NCBI RefSeq assembly: GCF_032854445.1
Contig: NC_088302.1
Coordinates: 15,247,338-15,311,337 of the forward strand
Direction of reading: 5' to 3'
Source of the DNA: Liolophura sinensis
Lineage: Eukaryota; Mollusca; Polyplacophora; Chitonida; Chitonidae
Length of the DNA stretch: 64,000 nt
Shown here piece by piece: positions 24,877 to 38,300 of this stretch (the stretch's first letter is position 1; each line of letters starts with the position of its first letter). The position numbers were made by a program, and so were the translations under genes. A model generated the notes under the pieces. It worked only from the letters and a program-made list of their open reading frames with translations. It was not told the origin of the DNA and searched no databases.

Positions 24877-25083
24877 ATCATAAGACATATGAGAGTGTAC
24901 ATGTATAAGAGGGTATAAGATACATCGTATAATGTCTATGTGTGAAATATTTCTTCTTTGCGAACAGAAATAAGAAAAAAAATGAGGACAACCTTCTCGC
25001 TCAACTATTGATTAGACATCTGTACAGATTGATATTTGTAAACCATTGGATTATGGACATAAAGTCTGAACTTTGATGTAAAT

Positions 25084-25133
25084 ATATTATTATTATTATT
25101 ACATTTTATTATTTTTATTATTACATTTATTAT

Positions 25134-25176
<43 letters not shown>

Positions 25177-25177
25177 T
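25084..25177. repeat. (TTA)n/(ATA)n microsatellite
   Basis: TTATTATTA repeats switch to AATAATAAT repeats, forming a self-complementary AT-rich tract. Confidence 0.9.
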
Positions 25178-25179
25178 AG

Positions 25180-26187
25180 TGACGTGATTCAGCGATCGTA
25201 CATATACTGGATCGATAACATAATCAGCTCCCCACTCATCGACCCTGTGGGAAGTTTCACGTCCCACCCTGTCCTATATTCATCAGTAGCCAGACATGTC
25301 GGCTTTACTGTGACATTCCCCGATTGACCATCTGCATGGCAGCTTGCCAGATTAAATACATGATGTACACCTATACCTCACACTTTCCCAGACCATTCCT
25401 ATGATCGGCGGGAAGTCATTTATCAAGTTTCCCGTCCAAGATATCACAAAGGTTTCAGATAAACGCGAGGAAATCGACAGTACTCGACTACCTTCCCAAT
25501 TTCACGCTAATTTCGTGCCCTTGCGTAAATTATCTTCCATGGCGAGGGAACTATTAACACGTTATGAGAGCGAATTAAGGTTGGAGATTAAAGACACGTC
25601 GCCTTTACAAATTGCGATAGATATCATGCATCAAGATGAAATTACCCTAAAATTTGTGGTCGTCATTTAAAATAGGCCATCACTGCATAGCGCGCATATA
25701 TCAGTTTATTGTCAATATACACCAATATAATGTTATTTGATAGATTTATTACAAATTGTAGTAATCATTATCACTTCCACAAATTTGTTTTTGACCTGAC
25801 AGAATTTATCACTCTTTGTTCTCACATAAGTTTAAATTATGATACACAAGTCTTAATGTCATGCGCATTATGTTTTCCAATTTTAACCCCTATATACAAT
25901 CCAAAATGTGGGTAAAAATTCAGTTTCAGCGTGAAAGGGGTACAGAATCGATTTTGATTGTCTGGTGTGAGAGGTAGGCAAGTCTAGGCTATACCCAGCC
26001 TGGCTAAATTTTAAGTATGTTACATATTTATTCAAGCGTGACCAAGGTTGCAAGATTTAACCCAGAAAACCCATCTCCACGGTCAGCCAATCAGTGTCGA
26101 GCCTGTATGACTTTAAGACTTAAGCCAAAACTTGCTTTGTATAATCATTACCAGGTAAAATATATCGTAAGTCTTAGGTTAGAAATA
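25180..26187. other. spacer, no gene supported
   Basis: An 89-codon open frame (25401-25670) has an unremarkable composition and no recognised motif or splice context. I do not call it a gene. Confidence 0.4.
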
Positions 26188-26520
26188 CTGACCCTGATGG
26201 CTCAGTTGGTAGTGCGTCGGCTTCGGTGGCGGTAGATCCAGGTTCAATCTTGGGTCCAGTCACCTTAAAGAGGAAGTTGTACCTTCCTCGCGTTCAGCAT
26301 TAAGGGGAAGTGCAACGACTGGTCGACCCGTACCACTATAATGGAGGGTGGGGGCCACTTATTTTCCTTCTGTAAATAATCTCAGTGAAGAAAAGTGAAG
26401 TAAAAAAGCGGTGGAAATCTGTCCTGCAACAAACAGGCACATTGCATGCACTTCACCGACTCCTTCGTCATCATATGATTAAAAAATTGTTAAGTACAAC
26501 GTTAAACCCCAAGCCCTCAG
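26188..26520 (+). repeat. tRNA-headed SINE (family T), near full-length
   Basis: Head GATGGCTCAGTTGGTAGTGC (A-box-like) and GTAGATCCAGGTTCAATC (B-box-like); body GAGGAAGTTGTACCTTCCTC, GTGCAACGACTGGTCGACC and GCGGTGGAAATCTGTCCTGC; tail GTTAAGTACAACGTTAAACC. About 330 bp. This is the best copy in the window and the reference for the partial ones. Confidence 0.85.
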
Positions 26521-26981
26521 TCTTACAATACTAATGCAGAATAGCATTATAGCAAGGATGACCATTCCTTTCGCAGTAATGCCAAGTACTTGGTCTAATT
26601 ACCTTCTTCCACTTTGATGCTTATCATTATTAATATTTTTTTAGGCTTAAAGCTAGAAACCAATTGCTTTTTCTCGATATTATAAACTTATTGTTTTCGG
26701 ACAGTTTTTTGCCTTTTATCTGGGAAGGTCATGTTACGCTGACGTTCCTGTAATACATGATAATGACTCGCGCTTTGATATACCATTGTCATTTGGTATA
26801 CAATTTCTGTAATTTCCTGCAACTTCTGTATGTTCAGAAATGGGTGAATTTATCTTTTGATTATCAACTTTCGCTTTCGTCGCGGCGTTTCGTATCTCAT
26901 CGGTTTTTTTTTGCAATTGTGTACGGCGGAGTTCTTGCAAGCAGAGCTAAGGTATTGTGCAGTAAGTTATCATATATATGT

Positions 26982-27200
26982 GTAGCCTACTCGATACAGT
27001 TCCCGAGGGGCAGTTGGTCTACCCGACGGTTTTCCGGGGAATAAATTTAACAGTAAGTCTACTCGATGCAGCTCCCAAGAGACCTAGTTGTTCCACCTGA
27101 TGTTTTTCCCGGGGGATAAGTTTATTCGTAAGTCTACTCGATGTAGTTTCCTAGAGACGTGTTCGTTCTACCCGATGATCTTCCCGAAGAGTCATTAAGA
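26982..27200. repeat. three-unit tandem repeat of about 73 bp
   Basis: Three diverged units start at 26982, 27053 and 27128. Each begins GTA(A/G)(G/C)(T/C)CTACTCGAT and continues CAG(T/C)TCC...CC(C/T)GA(C/T)G...TTCCCG. Units are 71 and 75 bp where measurable. No coding sense. Confidence 0.75.
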
Positions 27201-29210
27201 GAAATTGAACATTTTAGTCCATTTCTGCCCGCAGGGATTTCACTTTGTCAGTTCTGCCGTAAAGCCGCTGCCCAAAGTTATCCAAGCAATCTTTTTACGT
27301 CTTTACTTGCTCATTTTACTTAAGTGTTTGTGTTCCTAGTTAAGGGCATTATCATTCCAATAACTGGATAATTACATGCTCTTGAACAGTGGTCTTCTAC
27401 CTCATGGTTGGTAACTTAACCCGGATAATGAAATCTCCAAAATAAAGGTTGCTTGTTCCTCACTATAATCAAGACTACGATGGCGGTTAGTTTCATGGAG
27501 GAAACCAGTGAGCAAAGACATAAACCGTCGATCTTTGGTAAGTTACACTAAAAAAATAATCAAATTAATCAGTTAATTTTAACAGAAAGTCTGAGTGATG
27601 CTTTACTAGAATGTATCTTGTTGTTAGAGCGCAATATTCTGTCATATATTCAACATTGTATCTTGTTTATGTCTTTATGTATCATGACGTACAGTTGGGC
27701 ACACCAGTTTGGTCAGAGACAAGTGGTTTTCAACAAACCTTGGGCTGCTCTATCGGCAAACGTCGTCGACCGCTAATTATGACCAAGGAATACACAAATT
27801 CCATGTTCCTATCTGGGGAGAAATCCTCATCCTCCGTTGTCGTAGGAGTTGAAAGATGAGCATCTTAATTACTCTGCAAAAAAGAAAGAAAGAAAAACGT
27901 TTCATCTGCGTCGTCTTTCCAGCTGCTATATGAAGTTTCCATTTTATTTCCGATCTACTAGGGAACGTCATGTTGTGGGATCAACGCTCCTCTTGGAGAT
28001 ATGTCGCCAAAGTATATTATTATAAAACTCATACTCTTATTTGCTTATAGGGCGTTCGTAGTGTGAGATAACTGAGTTGTGATATAAACGATAAACATTT
28101 GCGTAATAAAAACATTATAAATGTTATGCAGTTTTACAATGCGTATGTAGATATGGTGATACGTTCAATGTGACAAGGCTGGTAACTATTTTACTCGCCA
28201 TTGCGGCGTAGGATATTTAGAGAGATTATACAAATACATTCCGTTATTTACGACTGTCTCCTCTGATTCAATCTTACCCGCGTGGCCAAATAGTTCGGTT
28301 AATACAGCCCGTTTATGAAGTAGCCTATATTGATCTGATGTGCCCTCTGGACCTCAACATGTGTGCAAACGAAAAAAGGGAGAAAGAACAAAATTAGCTT
28401 TAAATTTGACTGTTGCCGAACCTAACGATTTGTTGAGAGGGTGTAAGTGGAGAGAACAACTGGCTTTCACCGTACATCAGTCTTTTGTGATATCCGACAA
28501 CCTTCCAATCATCTTGTCACTCAGTTCCTGTCGACCGCTTCCCAGCGCATGCGCTGATTATGAGTTGCCGGAAGATGGCGTGCGTTTACGATTATTATCT
28601 CGTCGCGGAGGCACATTAGTCGAGTGAGTGGTGATCCGTCCAGCTATCACCCCCCGTCCACCAGAATTCGGTAACAATGCACAAGGGAAGGCATTTCTCA
28701 TTACTCTTGTCTCCCTAGAGCCGTGTAAAGATTTATCCCGTGAGAGCAATCTTGCTGTCTAAACGACCCCCAGTTTTGTTCCTAGCACGACAGAACAACG
28801 CGCTCCCCGATGAAGAATGAAATGACGCCGGGTCGACTAGGATCATAACATCTGCCATGAAATCTCACACGTTAACTTCGTTACTCACCCTGCACATCAG
28901 TCACTTGGACCCATGATTAACAAATTAGCTGACTAATTACTGTGTTTCTTTTAACTGTGCTTATTTTGTTTACTTTGTTAAATATAGCCATGCATGAATT
29001 GCTAGTGGTTGGAAATGCATTCGTGCCAAATTCCCACAAACCCTTAGAGTCGGTAATGTATTTAGTGTCCTTCCAAATGGTTACAGAAATGCCATGATTT
29101 CTGAAATTCTTTCGTCATTTATAAAGAGTGCAGGTCTTCTCTCGGCTATATCGGAATACTGGGCTTTCGAGTTATGACATTACCACATCATGGTGACGTC
29201 TTCTAGATTT
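27201..29210. other. spacer with partial family B and foldback copies
   Basis: A diverged, inverted family B fragment lies at about 27462-27545 (CTACGATGGCGGTTAG...AAACCGTCGATCTTTGGTAA). A foldback family C copy lies at 27545-27680. The remainder shows nothing I can support. Confidence 0.4.
27545..27680 (+). repeat. foldback/MITE-like family C, copy 1
   Basis: Contains the palindromic core GTTAATTTTAACAGAAAGTC, then GAGTGATGC, AGAATGTATCTTGTTGTTAG and TATTCAAC. The same ordered blocks recur near 46.7 and 48.0 kb. Confidence 0.65.
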
Positions 29211-29211
29211 A

Positions 29212-29315
29212 TCTTATTTATTTTTTTTTTACGCTGCACTCAAGAACAGGCCTATTTCACTTATACGATGGCGGTGAGAGGCTTCTTGGTTATTGCGCCG
29301 CGCTGGCGACGGCCT
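29212..29315 (-). repeat. SINE-like family A, minus strand, internally deleted
   Basis: Tail (TTTTTTACGCTGCACTCAAG, TTTCACTTATACGATGGCGG) joined to head (GAGAGGCTTCTTGGTTATTG, CGCCGCGCTGGCG), middle missing, the same kind of deletion as the 13.8-kb copy. Confidence 0.65.
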
Positions 29316-30044
29316 TTTGTACTGTAACGTCGTCTCTTTAATGTTCGATAGGGCAAATCAATGACCCATAGTTGATGATTTTTATTTTCTGAAATTTTTT
29401 ATTTTATAAAGTATATAACAGGATATATAATGCAATCATTTACATTATTGCATACGCGATACAATAAACGGACCATGCCGTAACGTCGATACTCATTGTG
29501 CTTTGGAACAGCATTGATGAAATTATTCCCGTGTGTGCGTACATTCCTGTTTCATGCAAACCTATGTTATATATACATATATACACACGCGCACGCACTC
29601 AAAAACACACAATTCTATCTAAACCATCCCATTCACTCTTTAGTCATGTAATCTTCAAGAAATTTTGTTTTACGTGTTCACGTGGGGAGCCTGATGATCA
29701 AAGGTCCCTTTATCCCGTATGTTGTCAGTAATTTATCAATATCGTATCTGATAATTCAACAGCATGATTAGGTTAGATTACGCTTGTGTAGCAGCTGTTC
29801 TCTCTAAATCTCAGATCCAGACATGATAGTATAAAAAACCGAAATAAAAATGAATCCTTTCATCTGGATTGTTTTTTTATTTTCGGATTGTGTTTAGGTA
29901 TTAATACAATGTAACAAATACAACATGCAATATAGATTTTGAGGGCAAGCGTTTATACTTGTAGTTAAAAGACATCCTTAAAAGACAAAACAAATATTCA
30001 TTTGAATATGAATACATAATACTCCTATTTGAACGACAAAGGGT

Positions 30045-30112
30045 GGTGGTTTACAATGCATATTGGGGTTTTACTCCCACTTTCCTCCAAACTAGCCGCC
30101 ATCATATATTAA
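30045..30112 (+). repeat. SINE-like family B fragment
   Basis: GGTGGTGGTTTACAATGCAT, TTTCCTCCAAACTAGCCGCC and ATCATATA match the middle of family B. It abuts the inverted family A copy that follows. Confidence 0.5.
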
Positions 30113-30350
30113 TTTATTTATTTCATTGGTGTTTTACGGCGTTCTCAAGAACGTTTCACTTGTTCAAAAGTGGCCAGCATTATGGTGGGAACTAAGAAGA
30201 GTCCCGGGGAAATCAACAACCATTCGCAGGTTGCTTGTAGACCTTCCCGTGTACGACGGGAGAGGAAGCCAACATGAGCTGGACATAAACTCAAAGAGAC
30301 GATATTCGTGAGAGGCTCCTGGGCCATTGCGCATCGCATGCGTGCAAACC
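30110..30350 (-). repeat. SINE-like family A, full-length, minus strand
   Basis: Reverse-complement order of the 22.5-kb copy: tail ATTTCATTGGTGTTTTACGG, body GGCCAGCATTATGGTGGGAA, ACCATTCGCAGGTTGCTTG and GAGGAAGCCAACATGAGCTG, head GAGAGGCTCCTGGGCCATTG. About 240 bp. Confidence 0.8.
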
Positions 30351-30394
30351 AAAACAAATATTAACTTGAATATGAATACATAATACTCCTTTTT

Positions 30395-30575
30395 TAGTGA
30401 CCGATAAACGACAGCGGTTTACTCCGGGTATTTCGGGTTCTTCCAACTGTGAAACTGATGGCCGCCATGATATACATGTAGGCGACAAATGACTGAATGT
30501 TTTGCGTTAAAACAGTTAAATAAATAAACAAATAAACAAACAAACAAATAAATAAATAAATAAATAAATAATGAA
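30395..30575 (+). repeat. SINE-like family B fragment with (AAAT)n tail
   Basis: ACAGCGGTTTACTCCGGGTA, GGGTTCTTCCA and CTGATGGCCGCCATGATATA, followed by a diverged tail and AAATAAATAAAC repeats ending at about 30575. Confidence 0.55.
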
Positions 30576-32270
30576 TGAATGTCAGATGTTTGTAGAATGA
30601 AGGTTTTAATCCAGAAGCATCGCACTATATAAGCTTCTGTCAAGGTCATTCATAAGGCTAGATGGTTGGATGAATTTATACAGCACATTACTCATGGATA
30701 GCACTGAGCCATAGGAAATCCCTATCTATAAAGGTACGAGTTTGTTATCCATAAGTAATCTAGCGTCCTAATTATTCAACAATGTTATCCATTAACGGAC
30801 ATCCTATTGTCGTAAGCAATTTCTACTCTGCTCCTTTATGTCAGTAATCGTTGCGTAAACAGAATCTTTTCGGTTCGCTGACGCTTCAGTGTGTTTCCTT
30901 ACTGTATTATCCTTTAATGCATTAAATGCAATGAGTTGTGAAACATTAAATATTGTGTTGTGTTTTACTGTCCATCACGCTAGTATATATCTGTCCTCGT
31001 GCTTGAGTTTCGTGTGTTCGGCAGTGCTTTGTAACATACTGAAACAGATTTCATAGTACCCAGTATGCTAGTTTATCTGTTTTCGTCCTGTGAACCTCCT
31101 GAAGGCGGTAGTCCTTTGTTATATATTGAACCAGATTTCATTCACACATGTACACTTCATAAACCCTGGCGTGATGCTTTGAGAGCTTTATGGTACGTGT
31201 ATTAGGCTGTACTGGTTCGTGGTGTATGAGAATGTAGCTGGTATGTAAAGGGGCCACTGTCTCTGTATGTGCATAGGCCGAGGTAGCGTCTCAGAGCCTG
31301 GTTGTGAGGAAACACAAACCAAACCATGGTAGGCTGTCTGGAGTTTCGCCGTGTTAGCTCACCAAAGACTCACTCCACCGCAAAAAAAGCCAGCCAATCG
31401 ACGACACAAGGTCGTCATGTTCCATCTGAGCACGGGGTTCGATATGTCTGCCATACTCCATACAAATTACTCCTTAGAACGCGTCACGATCTGTCAAAAT
31501 GGTCGAATTCACAGTGAAATGGTTTTATTGGTGACAGAGATTTGCGATCTGGAGCACTTTTGACCGGCTCTTGGCTCCGCAAACACACTCGTTGGAACGA
31601 GTTGACAGACGAGTGTTGCTGGAGTTAAACAATCAATAAAAACCTCAAAGTAGCCGTCTATTGGCCATATTATATCGACCAGTTTCTTCCCTTGCATTCA
31701 AAGATCGCATCTTTGGACCCGATTATGGTTATAACTTTGAATGTGGAACACAAGCGTACAATCCTGTTTACGAATTAATTTGAGATGCTGTTTAATCTTA
31801 GGTTATCTTGAATGTAAAGTAATGCTCAAACCAAATTCCAACCTTCTGGTTCTTATATATCATATCTGGTTGTTTTACTCGCGAATTATGTGCCTAACTT
31901 AAAAATGTGTTGAGGATTTTCACTCCGAGGCAGATTTTTGCATAATTTTTGAAACGTGTTTTTCTGATACCATTTAACCTTGTGAGTCTATAATTTATAT
32001 GATAAAAAAGCTCCAATCGTTTGTCGTTTGCCTAACAGACAAAAACATCTTAACACTGTGAAAAAGTTTTATCCAATCGAAAGCAGAAAATCACACTCCG
32101 CTCAACTTCACGTTTCCATGTCATTGTGAGTGATGGCTCAGTAATCTAAAACGTTATTCTCGGTTCAACCGGTTGGCCCTAGACACAAACTCGAATCCAG
32201 TTGTCCTGTCTTGACTCCGACTTTAAGTTAGACGGTTTGTCACCTAGGCCACAATTAGGCCACATCTGCT
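30576..32270. other. spacer without supported feature
   Basis: No exon, RNA gene or repeat copy was recognised by eye. Short open frames here lack splice or homology support. Confidence 0.4.
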
Positions 32271-32275
32271 ATAAA

Positions 32276-32283
32276 CAAACAAA

Positions 32284-32342
<59 letters not shown>

Positions 32343-32345
32343 ATA

Positions 32346-32376
<31 letters not shown>

Positions 32377-32380
32377 ATAG
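32276..32380. repeat. (AAAT)n microsatellite
   Basis: About 100 bp of AAAT repeats with one interruption (ATATAAAT near 32343). No SINE body was recognised upstream. Confidence 0.95.
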
Positions 32381-35300
32381 TAAAATTCCTCTAGTTAGAC
32401 GGTTATATCTAGACGTGTGTGTGCTACATGAGTATAAGTTTAAATCGCTTATATGCTTTATTGAGTACGTTTGCTTGGCTTTTTAGGTTCTCGCCCCATC
32501 CACGACTCATATGAAGCTTAGCTGTTTTGGTGTCTATGGTACTACGGGGACATGTGAGAAAATTTTCTTTTGTAAGCAAGGAAAGACAACCGCTCACCTT
32601 TGGCGATGTTTTTAAAATCGATAGGTTATCTCCATATTACGCAAACAAAACCATTATTGTTCATGTCGCACGCGTTGCACCGTGTATAGCTGTAAAGGTT
32701 ATGCTCCTTCTGCACATATGAATAGAGAAATTCCCAATCACATCGGCATCCTTTAAAACGCGCCTAAATCATAATCTACAGAAAGCTGATCTCCCTCACA
32801 CCTGGCCTGCAGGATTAACCAAAGATTTCCGACAGTTTCTTGATTGATATACGAAATGCACGATCTTTAAAATATGACTCGTACATATTCCTTTACGCCA
32901 TCACGTGCAGGCGTGGACTCGGACAGATACTGTTACCTCTGTCTAAGAAAAATGATACTCTTTTGATTGGTTACAGCACGCTCAGGATCGCCGTTCTGTT
33001 TGATTTCAGATTATTTTTAGAATTAGTTTTGCGCGGCTACATATGTTGTTTGATCACAATCTCAAATGACAAAGTTGGGCTGTAACATCAGCAGCATTGC
33101 TTAAAAACAAACCCCACGCCATTTACTAAAATAGCCTCATGTAATATTATGTGGCGTAGGCACAGAATTTAGAATGTGAACCAAGAGAGTTTTTCTAAAA
33201 AAAAAAACCAGGAAAGTAAAAAAGTCCATAAGTGACGAATTTAACGTACCAATCAGCGGAGGCAAAAGTGCTGTTGTCGTTATTAAAATACCATAACATT
33301 ATCGGGTAATTAGGAACTTGAATATGCCTACATCTAATTCGGCGCTATAAATCACCAAAGCCTAAAAAAAAGCACTCGCAGACGTTATCAGTGATTTATA
33401 ATATTGTCTCCCCTCGAATAAAATTGTTGAAAGGGATTTCGGGTAGAGTGAGGGGGTGGAGGTGGGTGGGTAGGAGACGGAGGGGGGGGGGGGGCTGGTG
33501 AGGAGGAGATTACAGAGATTACAGAGATCTGACATAACGGTGATGATAATAATGACAAAGGCAACCATGATGTGGATATATATGATATATATGATGATGA
33601 TGATGATGGTACCAGCGATACTGAATGATCATGAAGCCATACTGACAATATAGATAATGGCAACAACACTGTCTGTAATGATCGTGACGGTGGTTGGAAT
33701 GACGATGGTGATGATGATGACGACGGCAGTTTTCTTGCTAATGATGGCACTGACATTAATGATGTTCATTTTCACAATTATGGTAATAAGTTTGGTCTGT
33801 GTACAGAAAATCATCTGCTACGCTTTGAATTTTGCAATAATGTATATATTCTTATCACTAACCCTACTTCCCTAGACAGTAATTTGCTATTAGACGACGA
33901 ACTATTTCTATCGAGCGGGTATATGTGCACAGGGATAGAAAAGTACATGATCGTATGATATTGTACGGGTAGAAACACACATAAAATTCCCATCAGCCGA
34001 ATGTTATATGAGATTTTACGTCATTGCCAGTCACACAAAATTTGATTTCATCTGATGGGCGGATATGTGATATTTGATATATATGGCTTTCTGTGCCTAT
34101 TTGTAGTTCAAATCTGCCTTTTGCCTGGCGTGGTTTGCCTGGGTACTACTGGGGGATTGATCTCCCTTTGTCTTACTGCGATCTCCGCATTAGTGAATTC
34201 GGAGGGCAATTGCTCAATTCCCCTTCCGCCCTATTTGATATCCGGTCCATCATATGCGAGCCAAGACAGGGTATATAGATTCGACAATCTATACAAGTGT
34301 CCAGCTGAGTTCTAGTAACCCGAATTCTGACGGCAATTGAATTGATTGACATTCCGCAGTGTTAGTCACCAGTCAGTGGAACAAGCGCGACCCTGGGCCT
34401 GTTTCAATTACAGCATTAGCCAATCATGAAACAAAAGCCAGTTTAAACCCACTAGTCTGAGACTATCCAGTTGCGCTCCTCAATCTGATCTTATCCAGTC
34501 CCAATTACATGTCTGGTGCCAGATCCGGGAACCTTCCAAAATCTGCCAGAAGGCTAGATCCTTAACACACTGGGAAAGACAAGAAGAAAACTAGGAATAG
34601 ACAATAGGCATTACCCCGGCTTCACGGTAAAGCACATTTCGTTGCCGACATCTCTACAATGATGCTTTTGATGCGGAAATCCAAAATCAGTGTTTAGTTC
34701 TTTTCATTGTCATGGTGCGCTCCGAATGTAATACCGGGTAAAATTTAGTAAGCTGCCTAAAAAGAGTAAAGACAAAGGCTGTTAAAATAGAATTAATTGA
34801 ATTTTGTAATGGATTGAAATTATAATAATGAAATAAACACCAGCGATGTTTGGTGCTCTGGAGAAGTAAAACATACGAGAGGAAAACAAGATTATTATGA
34901 GTTCTGATACATTCTCCACATTCTAAATTATATACCTTTAAGCATCATTGTTTAAGGGCTACTTATGTTGTTGCGTATTTTGCAAAAAATATATCAACAG
35001 CAAATTTAATTGAGCCACAGCTCTTTGTCAAAAAGGAACTCACGAGGTCGAATTCAACATTTTTTCATTTGTCGAAACTGACTGAGATAGTAATTTTGTA
35101 TGGTGCACACAGCTTTCTCACCCTGACTAATTTTCACCACATTTTTATATCGAGCCAGATTTTACAAATGTTGCTATTGTAGAATATTCGTAGCGTGTTT
35201 TTTTTCACACATGGACGAAAGTGTGGAAAAATGCGGCGTAGTTTTAAATGTATAGGCGTCTCAATGTCTCTTCTTACAGAGTCATATTCTGTGCTTAAAA

Positions 35301-38300
35301 AGTGACTTTGCGTTGCAAAACCCCCCAAAATACTTTCGCAGCATAACATTTCTACATATCTTTCATTGCTTGTATTTCACACAGCCATGCCCGTTGCAAA
35401 TAAACCATTGGTCAGATTAACACTTAGAATTACTTGGGGCGAATCGTCGTGCTGGTGAGGAGCGCTATAGCGTCAACTAGGCTAATGTTTGACACAAATA
35501 GACTTTCTGCTGGACTGGCGTCCAATACGGCATCTGGGCAAACTCACACGCATGCTCAGCCCACCGCGAAACTACACGAACGAAGACGGCTTTTGAGGGG
35601 TTTCCAAGCGTGAACATTTCATCAGCAACCCGAAGTAAAAATCGATAGTCGCTGTGCCTTCTTTAGAAATCTTGGACTTGTTTGCAATTAGGCAGCGAGT
35701 ACTCGTGGACGGTGAAGAGCAGTGAGGTAGGAAGGGGTTGAGGCGTTATTAACCCCGGGATGGGGCGAGGCATTGTCGAGAGTAAGTGAGATCAAATGTT
35801 TCTCGACATCCCGTAACGAAAACGTATGTCCACAATTTCTCAACATCAAGAAATAGTGTCCAAAGGTGATATTAAGCATCATTTTTTGTCACCTTATATA
35901 CTCCAGTTTAAAGCCGATGCGGAGCTTACCTTGAGTGCGGAGCTACATGCGCCTTGCCTAACGACGATGACGTGAACATAATTCACTAGAGACGGGGTGA
36001 CCTGGGTTCAAAACCGAGTTAGGCCAGTTCAGTTCAGACTGCCTACATCTTCTCCCTAATAAGGGTCCCCAATGACGGTCTAGTTGTGGCGCTTTACTGG
36101 ACTTGTGAAAAACTGGAAAAAAGTATTCTTTTGTTCAGTGATGCTACCATGGTGATATCAATAAATTTCATTCAAACAGCCTTTAGACAAGGCTTTTTCT
36201 TGTTTCCAAGAGATTTCCAAAATGAGTTGACAAATCAGAACTGTTCTACATTCTTCCAGGAATGAGAATATGTGAGCTACACTAGGTCAGACATGCGTAA
36301 AGAGCATACGCATTAAAGATACATGAACTGTTTGGTCTTTGTTTCTTCCTGTGTAGATTAAGATGGGTATGAACATAGAAAATTACACAAAGACTTTCTT
36401 TGCAGGGCGTTAAAATGGCTTTAAACTACAAGTGTTCTAAGGTCTTAGCCGCCAGTCTGCAAATTAGGCACTCTACAGTCGTGACGTCAGCGGTGATAGC
36501 TGTCAAAACAATTCTGTGGAAGAGCCCTAATGAAGGGCTCTAAGTTGGTCCAGCGTACCCAATATTATTATAAAGTTCATTGATGACGCCATTTCCGACC
36601 ATTGACCAAAAATGTACATAAAGTTGAGGGGTTATTAAGAGATAAAGTTTATCTTTTATTTTGGCATAACTTTTTTCATCAACCATAAAACCATACTCTT
36701 CGGTTCAGAGTCCCTTTCCATGCATCTTTTCAAACAGTTGATGGCATCAAAAGTCTTGCTACTTCAATAAGAGTAGCCTGGGACTAAACACAAGTCCAAG
36801 ATCATTATTTCATTTTCCATAAGATGACCAAGATGCATACTCGACTTAATAAAGTCTTTTTTTCGCAAATCATAAACAAAAGGGTAAAGAGCAGAGTTTT
36901 CAACCATCCATGAATCAAAAAAAAATATTAATCAAGTAAGCACAGCCAGAGACAGCAAGGGATCAATTTTGTAATCCGAGTAAAGCGATCTGTACATATG
37001 TCACTGTCACGCCCGTGACAAACTATATTCAGGTGATTTCATGACTCCTTTGATCCGTTTATTATATGTTATATCAGGACGGTCGTTTGTCAGTGAACCA
37101 GAGACTGTGAGTTCATCCAGCCGGCAGATGTGCCTGATCCATTCATTACACGTGGAGGCAATCAGTCTTTATGCGCTGAAGACAAAACCCCACCGTTCCC
37201 TCGGTGTATCAGGTGTTAATTTCAACAGTGTCATAATTACCCCTCCTGCAGTAGGACTAAAACTGACAAAGTGTGTACAGCTGAATATCAATAATATGGT
37301 TACCGGGGTTCTTGCAAGAAAGCGAACAACAAAATGTTGTTGACCAAGGCTATACGTTTTTAATGATATTTTGTTCTTGTGTGCAAATTTTTTTATACAC
37401 ATCCGAGTTTATTTTCAATGCAAATAACTAGAAGCACATATCGTTAAATAAACTTCAATGTTATTCACTGCTTGTAGTATCTGACATATTCACACTTCCG
37501 CAAACTAAGTATTGTATGATTTTTTCTCTAATATATCCACCAGAACATCCCTGTATAGTTGCATACTACAGCTTATACATCTTTGGCTTACTGTTTAATT
37601 TATCAAGAAATTTACGTTTAAAACAATTTCAGTCAGGTCAACAAAGGTGCATATATTGAAAGGTCTGCAGGCATTCTGCAACATTCATTAGCCATCTATT
37701 TAAACAGATGTACACTTGGAAAAAAAAAACTTAGTCATTCTAGGTAACACATGACAAAAGAGGAAGAAACCTGAGTTTCCTATGGCTTCGTATACATAAA
37801 ACGGGCAATAATGTTTCTCGGCAGTATTTCCTTTTAAATACCGATGCACTGAAAATCTGCTCAGGTCCTGTTACCAGTTTCACCTGCTATATATTCTTTA
37901 AGTATATGGAAATCGTGAAGAGAGAAGGCCATCGCTCCACTGACATACATGTATAGTTACAATCAATGACTTCCACAACAAGGTTTTCATGCTTAATTTC
38001 ACCTAGTTTATCTGTCCATTCCCCACCCATGAACAGTTTGAGTGGTCGCATTGGCATTGGTAACACGGGCTGTACAAGTGACCAAACGGGGGAGTGGGGG
38101 GGGGGGGGTGTGTGAATGGAGAGACCTATCCTTAAAGACTAATCACATTAACGAAAAGCCATTGTAATCAATCTCTGCCAGAGCTAGTTAACTGACCCTA
38201 ACGTTTTCTAACTAATGTAAGGCATCGCCGCATGAGTCAATTTGCCTAATTCAATTTGTGACCACTTGGCTCTGTAACTCTTAAGAGACAGTAAAAGAGT

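Noticed and set aside
26188..26300. tRNA gene
   Set aside because: The A/B-box-like head continues into the conserved SINE body and lacks a full cloverleaf.
33388..33756. Ser/Pro-rich minus-strand frame
   Set aside because: Low-complexity translation of GAT-rich and G-rich tracts.
34055..34315. 86-codon frame with two hydrophobic segments
   Set aside because: Weak start context, no recognised homology and no repeat of the frame elsewhere; chance cannot be excluded.
36521..36541. Hairpin AGAGCCCT/AGGGCTCT, considered as a histone-type 3' stem-loop
   Set aside because: Loop and flanks do not match the histone mRNA consensus and no histone gene is near.
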